From: JABSQH01 sp965230015
GTDB taxonomy: Bacteria; Actinomycetota; Acidimicrobiia; Acidimicrobiales; Ilumatobacteraceae
Assembly: GCA_965230015.1 (NCBI GenBank)
Contig: CBDDKF010000022.1
Span: 58,993 to 122,992, forward strand
DNA length: 64,000 nt
Reading direction: 5' to 3'
Positions within the stretch are counted from its first letter, which is position 1. Each line of letters opens with the position of its first letter. The notes beneath the pieces were generated by a model. That model was given only the letters and a program-made list of their open reading frames with translations. It searched no databases and was not told the origin of the DNA. Of the stretch, positions 33,978-42,605 are shown piece after piece. The position numbers and the translations under genes are program-made.

Positions 33978-34771
33978 GTCCCGACCACATCGCCGTTGCG
34001 CAGCAGCGGCACGAATCGGTGGACGGGGCTCGGCGCGCCGCCGATTGCGGGGTGGCCGAGGTCCTCGGTGCCCGCGGCACAACAGTGGAACACCATGGCG
34101 GCGCGGATCCCTTCGGAGACGTTGTCGGTCGACCGGTGCATGAGGTGGCTGTCGAACACGAGCAGGTCGCCCGGCGCCATGAGCACCGGCGTACTGGCGC
34201 TCATGTCGTGGTCGACGATCTCGACGTAGCCGTAGTTGGCGCCGGGGCGCGCGTCGGGGACATGCTTGTGGACCGGCTCGTGGTTGCTTCCCGGCAGCAC
34301 GTGCAGACACCCGTTGTCGAGCGTCGCCTCCGTCACCGCGAGCCACAGGCCGACGATCGGGCGGGCCGGGGCGAACGGGAAGTAGTAGCTGTCCTGGTGC
34401 CACGGCTGGCCCCATGCGCCCGGGTTCTTGAAGATGTACTGCGACAAGAAGCAGTCGACATCGGGCCCGATCAGCTGACCGAGGATGTCCGGCACGGCGC
34501 CGCTGCGCAGGAACTCAGCGAAGATCGGCCGCTGGTGCAGCGTGAACACCTTGGAGATCAGGTCCTCCGGCCGCGCGCCGGAGAACCCGGCCTGAGACTC
34601 CGGCGCGATCAGAGCATCGTCGGGAGCGGTGCCGGTCTCGGCAGCCGTGCGCACCAGGTCGACGACGTCGGCATGCATCGCCGCGCCGACCGACTCCGGT
34701 GCGAACGCTGCCAACTTGGCGAATCCGGCCTCGCGGTACTTCGCCAGATCGATCGTCGCCGCACGTTCCAT
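33974..34771 (-). CDS. Phytanoyl-CoA dioxygenase-family Fe(II)/2OG oxygenase
   Basis: 265 residues. Iron ligands are His125-x-Asp127 (GQPWHQDSYYF) and His212 (DSHLMHRS); Arg223 probably binds 2-oxoglutarate. The central LAVTEATLDNGCLHVLPGSNH is typical of PhyH proteins. The family hydroxylates varied small molecules. Standing beside a phosphonate locus, it could act on a phosphonate or on its carbon remnant, but that is inference. Followed by DoxX with a 4-nt overlap. Confidence 0.82.
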   Translation of the reverse strand: MERAATIDLAKYREAGFAKLAAFAPESVGAAMHADVVDLVRTAAETGTAPDDALIAPESQAGFSGARPEDLISKVFTLHQRPIFAEFLRSGAVPDILGQLIGPDVDCFLSQYIFKNPGAWGQPWHQDSYYFPFAPARPIVGLWLAVTEATLDNGCLHVLPGSNHEPVHKHVPDARPGANYGYVEIVDHDMSASTPVLMAPGDLLVFDSHLMHRSTDNVSEGIRAAMVFHCCAAGTEDLGHPAIGGAPSPVHRFVPLLRNGDVVGT

Positions 34772-34815
34772 TCATCGATTGTGGCGCGTCGCGTGGTGTT
34801 CTGTTCGCGAAAACC

Positions 34816-34844
34816 GGCGCGTGGCGCCTGGAATCCCCGGGATT
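34816..34844. repeat. Dispersed palindromic repeat, family A copy
   Basis: GGCGCGTGGCGCCTGGAATC followed by CCCGGGATT, one difference from the copy at 15337-15365, in the gap between the two dioxygenase genes. Confidence 0.6.
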
Positions 34845-34859
34845 TCGGAGAGCACTGGG

Positions 34860-35630
34860 TCAGTGCACGGGCTTGCCGAGGAAGTCGTCGCTGATGCTGA
34901 TGCGCACCCGTTCGTCGCCGAAGGTGGCGCCAGCGGCAGCGAACTCGGCCTCTTTGTCGGCGTAGTAGCGGGCCCGGAAGTCGCCGAGCCGGGCCGCGTT
35001 GTACGTCAGGTACAGCGCTCGGCGGGGGTGATCGCTGTGGTTGGTGTCGCTGCGATGTGGCGCATAGGAATCGAATGCGACCAGATCGCCGGGTTCGACC
35101 TCGATCGGCCGCCAGTCGAGACGTTCGACCACCTCGTCGAGCAGCCGACCGCGGCCGTTGTCGGCCATCGCGCCCTCGGAGTAGCCCGGGGCGAACCACA
35201 GACACCCGCTCTCGACCGTGGCGGGATCGAGCGGCACCATCACCGATACGTGGTGGTCGATGAAGCGATACGCCGCCGCGTCCTGATGGGGAGCGAACCC
35301 CGCCCCACCGGGTTGCTTGTAGTTGACCTTCTCCTTGAACAACACGGCCGGCTCGCCGAGCACCTCGGCGACGAGCTGCGCCGGGGCGCCGCGCCGCACG
35401 AACGCGCCGAGTTCCGGATGATCGTCGGCGAATCGTTCCGAGCGGGCGATCGTCGGCCCGCGGTCGGTCTGCTCGAAGTGATGCAGGCCGGGTCCGTCCA
35501 TGTCGGCCCACCGCTCGAGCTCGTCGACCCAACTGCTTGCCGCCCGCAGCTCAGCGCTGCTCAGCGCACCAACGACGTGGGCCCACCCGTTCGCCCCCCA
35601 GCATTCGCGCGCCGTTCGATCGATGTCCAT
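34860..35630 (-). CDS. PhnY-like Fe(II)/2OG dioxygenase (PhyH family)
   Basis: 256 residues from the ATG at 35630 (MDIDRTAREC), chosen because TATGGT ends 9 nt before it; longer GTG starts up to 35681 exist. Iron ligands are His115-x-Asp117 (FAPHQDAAAYRF) and His192 (SYAPHRSDTNHS), with an Arg near 203. PhnY hydroxylates 2-aminoethylphosphonate at C1 and PhnZ then breaks the C-P bond. A PhnZ/TmpB-like gene lies at 41941 in the divergent phn operon, which supports this role. The exact substrate is not shown by the sequence. Confidence 0.72.
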   Translation of the reverse strand: MDIDRTARECWGANGWAHVVGALSSAELRAASSWVDELERWADMDGPGLHHFEQTDRGPTIARSERFADDHPELGAFVRRGAPAQLVAEVLGEPAVLFKEKVNYKQPGGAGFAPHQDAAAYRFIDHHVSVMVPLDPATVESGCLWFAPGYSEGAMADNGRGRLLDEVVERLDWRPIEVEPGDLVAFDSYAPHRSDTNHSDHPRRALYLTYNAARLGDFRARYYADKEAEFAAAGATFGDERVRISISDDFLGKPVH

Positions 35631-35719
35631 CGAGCGGCGACCATACGCCACGGTCACCGACGGTTTGGTTTCGACCCTCACTATTCACCATCGATTCATC
35701 CGAACAACGCGTAGTCGAC

Positions 35720-35731
35720 TTGTCTAGACAA
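35720..35731. promoter_or_regulatory. Putative PhnF operator 1
   Basis: TTGTCTAGACAA, a perfect 12-bp palindrome 23 nt before the phnG start and 89 nt before the divergent dioxygenase start. The same 12 bp recur before phnD. HutC-branch GntR repressors such as PhnF bind sites of this TCTAGA-like core. Confidence 0.75.
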
Positions 35732-35754
35732 TTCGGACGCTGCAAACTCTCGAC

Positions 35755-36210
35755 ATGCGCGCTGCAGAGCTCACCGCCGATGAGCGAAGCGAGATCGAAC
35801 GTCGAGCGGAGATGCTCGCTGCGACCAGTGCGGACGACGTACGAGCGTGCGCAGACCGCTGCCTCGAGGCCCTCGGCGACCCGGTCGTGGTCGAACCGCC
35901 AACGACCGGCATCGTCATGATGCAGGTGCGCGAGCCGGTGGTGGGGGAACGGTTCCATCTCGGTGAGGTCGTCGTGACACGCGCCGAAGTCGACCTGGCC
36001 GGCGCACGTGGATGGGCGATGCGCATGGGTGCCGATCGCGTCAGTGCCCTGGCTGCAGCGATCTGTGACGCCGCGGCACAGTCTGACGGGCCGGCTGCCG
36101 ACTGGGTCGACGAACTCATCGAAGAAACCGCACGGGAACGACAGCGGCGCGAGCACGATGTGGCCGCCACGTTGCAGCCGACAATCGTGTCGTTCGAGGA
36201 GCTCGACTGA
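35755..36210 (+). CDS. phnG: C-P lyase core subunit PhnG
   Basis: 151 residues. PhnG joins PhnH, PhnI and PhnJ in the C-P lyase core that moves phosphonate onto ribose and cleaves the C-P bond. Marks: IVMMQVREPVVGERFHLGEVVVTRAEVDL, written here in parts as MMQVREP and FHLGEVVVTRAEV, and the helical RMGADRVSALAAAICDAA. First gene of the plus-strand phn operon, just after the TTGTCTAGACAA operator; its stop shares one base with the phnH start (TGATG). Confidence 0.93.
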   Translation: MRAAELTADERSEIERRAEMLAATSADDVRACADRCLEALGDPVVVEPPTTGIVMMQVREPVVGERFHLGEVVVTRAEVDLAGARGWAMRMGADRVSALAAAICDAAAQSDGPAADWVDELIEETARERQRREHDVAATLQPTIVSFEELD

Positions 36211-36923
36211 TGGTCGCCTCGATGCCCTCCGCCGATCAGCTCGCCAACGCACGACTGAGCGGGAGTCGGTCGCTCGACGTGTTCCGCGTGCTGCTCGACG
36301 CAGCCGCTCGCCCGGGGACAATCGGTCGGCTGCCGTTGATCGACACACGCATCCCCCCGGCTCTGTACCCGGCACTGGCGCTGGCCGATCTCGATCATGT
36401 GGTCGGCCTACTCGACATCGCCGGTGATGAGTGGTCGGCGCTGGTTCACCATGCAACCGGCGCACGTGTGACCGACTCGCTCGCGACACCCGACGGTCGT
36501 CAGTGCGACATCGTCGTGGCCCTGCGCCCGCCGACGCCGTCTGAGATCGAGGGGATGCGCCGGGGAACCCCCGCGGCTCCGGAGCTCGGTGCGCGCCTCG
36601 TCATCGCAGTTCGGGCCTTGTCCGACGAGCGGATCGACATCGCCGACGCTGTTCGACGCGATGCGCCGGCCAACGCCTTCTCGCTACATGGCCCCGGCGC
36701 GGCGAGTCCACGAACGGTGCATGCCATCGGCACCGGACCCGACGCGCTGCGTGCCATCGCCGCCGCCAACCGAGACTTCCCCGCGGGCATCGACACGTGG
36801 ATCGTCGCCGACGATGGCGCGGTCGTCGCCGTGCCGCGCAGTGCGCAGATCGATGTGTCGGCCGGCCACCGGCCGTGGTCGACGGCATCGCAGGAACCTT
36901 CGACCGAACGAATGGAGCACTGA
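36210..36923 (+). CDS. phnH: C-P lyase core subunit PhnH
   Basis: 237 residues; the ATG overlaps the phnG stop. PhnH marks are VFRVLLDAAARPGTIGRLP near the N-terminus, SLHGPGAASPRTVHA and NRDFPAGIDTWIV. It is a structural member of the PhnGHIJ complex, needed for triphosphate-ribosyl transfer. It is longer than E. coli PhnH by a C-terminal extension (about 205-237). Confidence 0.93.
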   Translation: MVASMPSADQLANARLSGSRSLDVFRVLLDAAARPGTIGRLPLIDTRIPPALYPALALADLDHVVGLLDIAGDEWSALVHHATGARVTDSLATPDGRQCDIVVALRPPTPSEIEGMRRGTPAAPELGARLVIAVRALSDERIDIADAVRRDAPANAFSLHGPGAASPRTVHAIGTGPDALRAIAAANRDFPAGIDTWIVADDGAVVAVPRSAQIDVSAGHRPWSTASQEPSTERMEH

Positions 36924-36924
36924 C

Positions 36925-38103
36925 GTGGGATACGCCGCAGCACGAGGTGGCCTCGCCGCCATCGCCGCCGCTGAGGATCTCGTTCGCGACGAGCGGGAAC
37001 TTGCCGCCAGCCCCTGGCTCAGCGTCGACCAACTCATCGACCGCCAACGGCTCGCTGTCGATCGAGTGATGGGCGAGGGCGGACTCTGGGATCCGGCGTT
37101 GGCTGCCCGCGCGCTCCAACAGTCCGAAGGCGACACGATCGAGGCCGCACATCTGTTGCGTTCCTTCCGGGCGACGTTGCCCCGCTTCGCATACTCCGAG
37201 CCGGCCAACGTCGACGATGCTGCGCTGCTGCGGCGCATCGTTCCCGCATACCGCACCCCGCCGGGCCCCCAGCTGCTGGGTCGCACGACCGACTACACCG
37301 GTCGGCTGCTCGACCGAACCGACGACGAGACCGCCCGAGAGCACGCCGAGAAGCGGGCAACCGAGCGGGTGTCACCGTCGCTGTCGAACGGCAATGGAGT
37401 CCTCGGCGATCGACGTCACGGGCGACTCCTCGACGTGCTGCGGCAGCTCGATCTGGTCGTCGATCGCCGACGCGTCGACGACCCGGATCCCATCGACATC
37501 ACCCGCAATGCCGTGCGTCCGCCGGCACCGCGGTCGGCGCGGCTCGCCGTGATGGCTCGTGCCGAGACCGGAGCGTTGGTCAATCTCTGGTATCGCAACG
37601 TGCTCGGGCCAGATGGCTACATCCACGAGGTGACCCTCGGCGAGGTTCGCCACGGCGAGTTGCCGGTGCGTATCACCCATCCCCACACGGGCGGCAGCTT
37701 CTCGATCGGTGACGTGCGAGTGACCGAGGTCGAAGCGATCGAAGACCTCGACGGAGCCGACGAGGACCGAGACCGCTTCGACGTGGGCTACGGGATGTGC
37801 TTCGGGCACAACGAGAAGAAGGCCATCGCCATGGCCAGTCTCGACATCGCCTGCCACCGCGACCGTCCACTCGACGGGCGGGCGTCGGAACTCGAGCAGT
37901 CGATTCTGATGACGACCGACGGGCTCGACGCGACCGGGTTCCTCGAACACCTCAAGCTCCCGCACTACGTCACGTTCCGTTCGATGGTCGACCGCAAGCT
38001 TGCCGTCAGGGCCGCACGCGGTGACGGAGCCGAAGCGGCCCAGTCTGATGCGCCGGCCGTCGACGCAGTGCCCGTCGACCCGGAGGAAGGGGACTGCGCA
38101 TGA
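36925..38103 (+). CDS. phnI: C-P lyase core subunit PhnI
   Basis: 392 residues from the GTG at 36925 (VGYAAARGGLAAIAAAEDLV), one base after the phnH stop. PhnI is the nucleosidase-like subunit that swaps adenine of ATP for the phosphonate with PhnG, PhnH and PhnL. Conserved features: the N-terminal GGLAAI helix, GTDxxG-like region replaced by ARAETGALVNLWYRNVLG, and the late GYGMCFGHNEKKAIAMASLD with MTTDGLDATGFLEHLKLPHYVTF in two pieces. The stop overlaps the phnJ start (ATGA). Confidence 0.93.
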   Translation: MGYAAARGGLAAIAAAEDLVRDERELAASPWLSVDQLIDRQRLAVDRVMGEGGLWDPALAARALQQSEGDTIEAAHLLRSFRATLPRFAYSEPANVDDAALLRRIVPAYRTPPGPQLLGRTTDYTGRLLDRTDDETAREHAEKRATERVSPSLSNGNGVLGDRRHGRLLDVLRQLDLVVDRRRVDDPDPIDITRNAVRPPAPRSARLAVMARAETGALVNLWYRNVLGPDGYIHEVTLGEVRHGELPVRITHPHTGGSFSIGDVRVTEVEAIEDLDGADEDRDRFDVGYGMCFGHNEKKAIAMASLDIACHRDRPLDGRASELEQSILMTTDGLDATGFLEHLKLPHYVTFRSMVDRKLAVRAARGDGAEAAQSDAPAVDAVPVDPEEGDCA

Positions 38104-39011
38104 CGGCGCTCGACGACCGCGCCTCGACGGTGCACCAGCTCGTCGGCGACCACGACGTCGACGTTGGCATCCTCGACGAACACGCCAAGCGCGAGTTGCG
38201 CCGGGCGATGCTCACCGCGGTGTGTGTGCCGGGGTATCAAGTGCCGTTTGGTTCGCGCGAGATGCCGGTCGCCCGCGGGTGGGGATCGGGTGGTTTGCAG
38301 ATCACGCTCGCCCTGGTCGATGAACGCGACGTCGTCAAGGTGATCGACCAGGGCGACGACGAAGGGGTCAACGCCGTCAACCTCCGACGGTTGATCTGCT
38401 CGACGACCGGTGCCGAGGAGACCAGCGAGGTCGACGAAGCGACCGTGATCCAGACGCGCCACCGCATCCCCGAAGATCCGATCCGGTCGGAGCAGACGCT
38501 CGTGCTCCAGGTCCCGGTGCCGGAGCCGCTCCGCGGTGTGGAACGCAACATGGCGGAGCTGTCGCGCATGCACGCCGAAGCCGACTACGCGCGCATGTGG
38601 GTGAGCCTCTACGAGGACAAGGTGCGCAACGGGGTGATCACCAAGTCGACCGGCTACCCATGTCTCGTCGGTGGGCGCTACGTGATCGCCACCACACCGA
38701 TTCCGCGGTGGGACGTGCCACGACTGCATCAATCGGCGTTCCTCTCTTTGTTCGGCGCGGGGCGCGAACGTCGGATCTATGCGGTGCCGCCCGAAACCGA
38801 CGTGGAACCACTGACGTTCGACGACGTGCCCTTCGAAGTGGAGCGAACCCCAGGAGCGTTCTGCTCGGCGTGTGGTGCCGTCGACGCGTTCCTCGTCGAG
38901 GTGCCGTCCGACTCCGCAGATGGGGGATCGCGCTGGGTGTGCAGCGACACCGCATGGTGTCGACGCCGCCGCCGCAACGGACATCGCCCGCAACAGGGAG
39001 AGTCGACATGA
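38100..39011 (+). CDS. phnJ: Carbon-phosphorus lyase, radical SAM subunit PhnJ
   Basis: 303 residues. It cleaves the C-P bond of ribose-1-phosphonate 5-phosphate with an iron-sulphur cluster and S-adenosylmethionine. The four Cys of PhnJ are present: Cys255-x2-Cys258 (FCSACGAVD) and Cys281-x5-Cys287 (VCSDTAWC), spaced as in E. coli. The N-terminal VPGYQVPFGSREMPVARGWG is the glycyl-radical region. The start overlaps phnI and the stop overlaps phnK, both by 4 nt. Confidence 0.95.
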   Translation: MTALDDRASTVHQLVGDHDVDVGILDEHAKRELRRAMLTAVCVPGYQVPFGSREMPVARGWGSGGLQITLALVDERDVVKVIDQGDDEGVNAVNLRRLICSTTGAEETSEVDEATVIQTRHRIPEDPIRSEQTLVLQVPVPEPLRGVERNMAELSRMHAEADYARMWVSLYEDKVRNGVITKSTGYPCLVGGRYVIATTPIPRWDVPRLHQSAFLSLFGAGRERRIYAVPPETDVEPLTFDDVPFEVERTPGAFCSACGAVDAFLVEVPSDSADGGSRWVCSDTAWCRRRRRNGHRPQQGEST

Positions 39012-39862
39012 GTTCCGTCACTGACACCGACACGATGCTGCGCGTGGATCGCCTGGGCAAGATCTTCGGCGTCCAGAACCCGGGCGCCGTTGCCCAGACC
39101 GGACCCCACGTGGGCTCGGCCAAGTCGCCGGACGGCGACTCGATCGTGGCCGCCTGGGATGTGTCGTTCGACGTCGCCCGCGGCGAAGCGTTCGGCGTGA
39201 TCGGCGAATCGGGCTCGGGAAAGTCGACCGTGATGCGGACGATCGCCGGTGACCTCGCCGCATCGAGCGGCGCAGTGTGGATGCGGCGGCCCGACGGATC
39301 GCTCAGCGACCTCCTGACCATGGGCGCCGCCGAGCGGCGCGCGCTGCGGATCGACGAACTCTCGGTGGTGTACCAAGACCCCGCCGAAGGCCTCGACCTG
39401 CGCGTGACGGCTGGCGGCAACATCGCCGATCGGCTCACCGCAGCCGGGTGGCGGCACTTCGGGCGTATCCGTGAGCGCGCGGCAGAGCTCCTCGACCGCA
39501 CCGAGGTACCCCTCGAACGGATGGACGACCTCGTGCACACCTTCTCGGGCGGTATGCGCCAGCGCGTCCAACTTGCGCGGGCACTCGCCAACCAGCCGCC
39601 GATCGTGCTGTTCGACGAGCCGACGACGGGCCTCGATGCGTCGGTCGCCGCCGGCGTCCTCGATCTGATTCGCAGTCTGCTCGAGGAGCTCGGGATCGCC
39701 GCCGTGGTGGTGTCGCACGACTTCGCCGTGATCGAGATGTTGACCACTCGGTGCATGGTGATGCACCACGGCAGGGTGATCGAGCACGGGCTCACCGATC
39801 AGCTGCTCGAGGACCCGCAAGAGGCATACACCCAACGACTCGTTGCGGCGGCCAGGGCATGA
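39008..39862 (+). CDS. phnK: C-P lyase ABC-type ATPase PhnK
   Basis: 284 residues. Walker A GESGSGKST (66-74), signature FSGGMRQRVQLARAL, Walker B IVLFDEPTTGLD, switch VVSHDFAVI. PhnK docks on the core complex with PhnL. Oddly, about 30 extra residues (GVQNPGAVAQTGPHVGSAKS and on) lie between the first strand and Walker A. Overlaps phnJ and phnL by 4 nt each. Confidence 0.93.
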   Translation: MSSVTDTDTMLRVDRLGKIFGVQNPGAVAQTGPHVGSAKSPDGDSIVAAWDVSFDVARGEAFGVIGESGSGKSTVMRTIAGDLAASSGAVWMRRPDGSLSDLLTMGAAERRALRIDELSVVYQDPAEGLDLRVTAGGNIADRLTAAGWRHFGRIRERAAELLDRTEVPLERMDDLVHTFSGGMRQRVQLARALANQPPIVLFDEPTTGLDASVAAGVLDLIRSLLEELGIAAVVVSHDFAVIEMLTTRCMVMHHGRVIEHGLTDQLLEDPQEAYTQRLVAAARA

Positions 39863-40605
39863 ACGAGATCCTGTCGATCCGCGGGCTGGAGAAGCGGTTC
39901 ACCCTGTACAACGTCGACGGCCGCACCGTCACCGGATTGCGCGGCATCGACCTCGACGTGCGGGCTGGGGAACACGTGGCGCTGGCGGGGAGCAGCGGTG
40001 CCGGTAAATCGACACTGCTCAAGTGCGTCTACCGCACGTACCTCCCGTCGGCCGGATCCGTCGTGCTGCGCTGCGCCGACGGAGCGGTCGATCTCACCGC
40101 GTTGTCCGATGCCCAGCTCGCACGCCGACGCGGGCGCGACGTCGGCTACGTGTCGCAGTTCCTCCGCGCCGAACCGCGCCGCGGCGCACTCGACGTGGTC
40201 GCCCGGGCCGGCGTTGCTCGCGGTATGTCGCGCGACGTCGCGCTCGACGCGGCGGCGCGCTCACTGCAGCGCCTGAACATCGACGAGTCGTTGTGGGATG
40301 TCTATGCGTCGGTGCTCTCCGGAGGCGAGAAGCAACGGGTCAATCTCGCAGCGGGAACGATTTCGCCGCCCCGCTTGCTGCTGCTCGACGAGCCGGTCTC
40401 GGCGCTCGATCCAGCCAACCGCGAAGCAGCGCTCGATCTCATCGCCGACCTCACTGCCCAGGGCGTCGCCGTGCTCGCGGTGTTTCACGATCTCGATGCG
40501 ATGTATCGCCTGGCGTCGCGTGTCGTCGTGCTCCACGACGGCCGCGTCGCCGACGCCGGCCCGCCCGACACGGTGCTCGCCCAGCTCGAAGGAGTAGCCC
40601 GATGA
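39859..40605 (+). CDS. phnL: C-P lyase ABC-type ATPase PhnL
   Basis: 248 residues. Walker A GSSGAGKST (44-52), signature VLSGGEKQRVNLAAG, Walker B LLLLDEPVSALD, and FHDLDAMYRLASRVVVLHDG. KRFTLYNVDGRTV near the N-terminus is typical of PhnL. With PhnG, PhnH and PhnI it makes the ribosyl-triphosphate phosphonate. 4-nt overlaps with phnK and phnM. Confidence 0.93.
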   Translation: MNEILSIRGLEKRFTLYNVDGRTVTGLRGIDLDVRAGEHVALAGSSGAGKSTLLKCVYRTYLPSAGSVVLRCADGAVDLTALSDAQLARRRGRDVGYVSQFLRAEPRRGALDVVARAGVARGMSRDVALDAAARSLQRLNIDESLWDVYASVLSGGEKQRVNLAAGTISPPRLLLLDEPVSALDPANREAALDLIADLTAQGVAVLAVFHDLDAMYRLASRVVVLHDGRVADAGPPDTVLAQLEGVAR

Positions 40606-41864
40606 CTGTTGTTGATTCCGCCACTACCTCGCTCGACGCGCCGCGGCCGTCGCGCGCGAGCGGGCCCGATGTCACCGTGACCAACGTGCGCGCCGTCGTG
40701 GATGACCACGTCGTCGACGACGCGACGTTGGTGATCCGCGACGGCGTGATCGAAGCCGTGGAGCGCGGCCGATCGACGGCGCCGGAGGCGATCGACGGCA
40801 ACGGGTTGCATTGCATTCCAGGGCTGGTCGACACGCACTCCGACGGACTGGAGAAAGAACTGCGACCACGGCCCAAGGTCGTGTTGCCCGACGACTTCGC
40901 ACTCGGCTCGTTCGAAGCGCGGGTGCGCAGCGCGGCGGTGACCACGGTGTTTCACGGGATCGGGTTCGAGGAGCGCAAGAGCTACGACCGTTCGATCGAA
41001 CAGGCGTCGAGGTTGTGTGCGGCGATCGCCCAACGCCGAGCCGAACACGATGTGCGCGTCGACCACCGCATCTTGTACCGCCTCGACGTGCGCGATGCCG
41101 ACGGGCTGGCGGCCCTGGCCGAGCAGCTGCACACCGGGCATCGGCGATTGTTCACCGACGACACCCCGCTCGTGTCGGCAGAAGACCACACGCCCGGCGT
41201 CGGGCAATACACCGACCGCGCCTACTTCGAGCAGTACATCGCCGGCACCAAGAACCTGGCGCCCGAGGAAGCCAAGAACTACATCGACCGACTCGTCGAA
41301 GAACGCGATGCACTCACCGGAAACATCGAGCGAGCCCTCGACTGGCTGAGCGCCCGCGCCCGTGCCGGAGTGATTCGACTGATGGGCCACGACCCGATCT
41401 CGGCCGACGAGATCGATGCGGCGGTCGACCGCTCGGTGGCGATCGCCGAGTTTCCGACCACCGTCGAGGCCGCGCAGCGCGCCCACGAACGCGGTCTGCG
41501 GACCGTGGCGGGCGCGCCCAACGTGGTTCGTGGAGGGAGTCACTCCGGAAACGTCGGCGCACGCGAGCTGATCGAGCGGGGTCTGTGCGACGGGTTGGCC
41601 TCGGACTACCTGCCGTCGACACTGCTCGGCGCGGTCGGCCTGCTCGTCCACGATGGAGTGTGCGACCTGCCGCATGCGGTGGGGCTGGTCACCTCCGGAC
41701 CAGCGGCGACCGTTGGGCTCACCGATCGCGGGCGCCTACTGCCCGGACTGCGCGGCGACATCGCGCTGGTCGCGTTCGACCGGCCCGTCCCCGTCGTGCA
41801 CTTGGTGGTGGCCGCAGCCGACCTCGTGGCGCCGAGCCCGCGCTCGATGAGCGGCCGCGTGTGA
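40602..41864 (+). CDS. phnM: Alpha-D-ribose 1-methylphosphonate 5-triphosphate diphosphatase PhnM
   Basis: 420 residues, amidohydrolase superfamily. It removes pyrophosphate from the ribosyl triphosphate phosphonate before PhnJ acts. Metal and active-site motifs: PGLVDTHSDGLEKELRPRP (HxD-type), FHGIGFEERKSYDRS, MGHDP, APNVVRGGSHSGN and CDGLASDYLPS. A 40-residue N-terminal lead (TSLDAPRPSRASGPD) exceeds E. coli PhnM. The last codons overlap the following micro-ORF (GTGA). Confidence 0.93.
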   Translation: MTVVDSATTSLDAPRPSRASGPDVTVTNVRAVVDDHVVDDATLVIRDGVIEAVERGRSTAPEAIDGNGLHCIPGLVDTHSDGLEKELRPRPKVVLPDDFALGSFEARVRSAAVTTVFHGIGFEERKSYDRSIEQASRLCAAIAQRRAEHDVRVDHRILYRLDVRDADGLAALAEQLHTGHRRLFTDDTPLVSAEDHTPGVGQYTDRAYFEQYIAGTKNLAPEEAKNYIDRLVEERDALTGNIERALDWLSARARAGVIRLMGHDPISADEIDAAVDRSVAIAEFPTTVEAAQRAHERGLRTVAGAPNVVRGGSHSGNVGARELIERGLCDGLASDYLPSTLLGAVGLLVHDGVCDLPHAVGLVTSGPAATVGLTDRGRLLPGLRGDIALVAFDRPVPVVHLVVAAADLVAPSPRSMSGRV

Positions 41865-41944
41865 ACAGCGACGATCATGACGATGGCGATCAGGATTCTG
41901 CCGATCAGGACCATGCCGATCAGGACGGTGAGGTGAACCGATGA
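41861..41944 (+). CDS. Asp-rich 27-residue micro-ORF between phnM and the HD oxygenase
   Basis: 28 codons including stop. The GTG start overlaps the phnM stop (GTGA) and its own TGA overlaps the next ATG (ATGA), the same coupling used by nearly every gene of this operon. The product starts VNSDDHDDGDQD, holds 10 Asp, and contains three tandem DQDxA-like units coded by three 15-nt repeats (41888-41932, each starting GATCAGGA). No family recognised. It could be a coupling peptide, a metal-binding peptide, or only a translated spacer. Confidence 0.5.
   Translation: MNSDDHDDGDQDSADQDHADQDGEVNR
41888..41932 (+). repeat. Three tandem 15-nt repeats in the micro-ORF
   Basis: GATCAGGATTCTGCC, GATCAGGACCATGCC and GATCAGGACGGTGAG follow each other without gaps and keep the reading frame. 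Confidence 0.8.
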
Positions 41945-42564
41945 ACAACGACGACGAACAACTGTCGTGGATGCAGCTCGAGACACAGGCTGATGTCGCC
42001 GACGCATTGATCGAGCTGTATCACCGGCGTGGTGGATCGGCATACGACGAGGTGGTCACCCAAACCGCACATGCCGCACAGTGCGGTCAACAGGCGATGG
42101 ACCACGGCGCGTCCGTGTCGGCGATCGTCGCTGCCTTCCTTCACGACATCGGCCACTTGCTCGCGGGCGATGGCACCCGCGGTCGAGACGACGAGCCGAC
42201 CGACCGGCACCACGAGGATGTCGGTGCACGCTTTCTCGCCAATTGGTTCCCCCCGGAGGTGACCGAACCCGTGCGGCTGCATGTCCCGGCGAAGCGATAT
42301 CTGTGTGCGGTGGAGCCGAGTTATCACGACGGTCTGTCGCCGGCGTCGGTGGCCAGCTTGGAGCTGCAGGGCGGGCCGATGAGCGCCGACGAGGTCGCCG
42401 CATTCGAGGCGCTTCCCGGCCACGAGCAAGCGGTGGATCTCCGCCGCTGGGACGATCTCGCAAAGGTGGTCGATGCGCCGACGGCAGATCTGGCGACGTT
42501 CCGCGATCTGATCGAGTCGGTTGCCGTTCGACCGGTACACGAAGCGGAACCAACTCCGAGCTGA
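41941..42564 (+). CDS. PhnZ/TmpB-like HD-domain mixed-valent di-iron oxygenase
   Basis: 207 residues. HD-domain ligands: a His in TQTAHAAQCGQQA, HD in AAFLHDIGHLL, and His in DRHHEDVGARFL. LHVPAKRYLCAVEPSYHD, LSPASVASLELQGGPMS and AVDLRRWDDLAKV are characteristic of the PhnZ/TmpB family, which oxidatively cleaves 1-hydroxy-2-aminoethylphosphonate or its trimethyl form to glycine or betaine plus phosphate. The required C1 hydroxylation could come from the divergent PhyH-type gene at 34860-35630. Which substrate is used cannot be told from the sequence. Confidence 0.85.
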   Translation: MNNDDEQLSWMQLETQADVADALIELYHRRGGSAYDEVVTQTAHAAQCGQQAMDHGASVSAIVAAFLHDIGHLLAGDGTRGRDDEPTDRHHEDVGARFLANWFPPEVTEPVRLHVPAKRYLCAVEPSYHDGLSPASVASLELQGGPMSADEVAAFEALPGHEQAVDLRRWDDLAKVVDAPTADLATFRDLIESVAVRPVHEAEPTPS

Positions 42565-42605
42565 GTCTGCCGACAGCGATCGCCTGCGGCCTAGGGTGCT
42601 CGCCC

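Noticed and set aside
41861..41944. Micro-ORF as a mere phnM C-terminal read-through or frameshift extension
   Set aside because: phnM has its usual end (GRV stop) and the micro-ORF is in another frame with its own start and stop overlaps.
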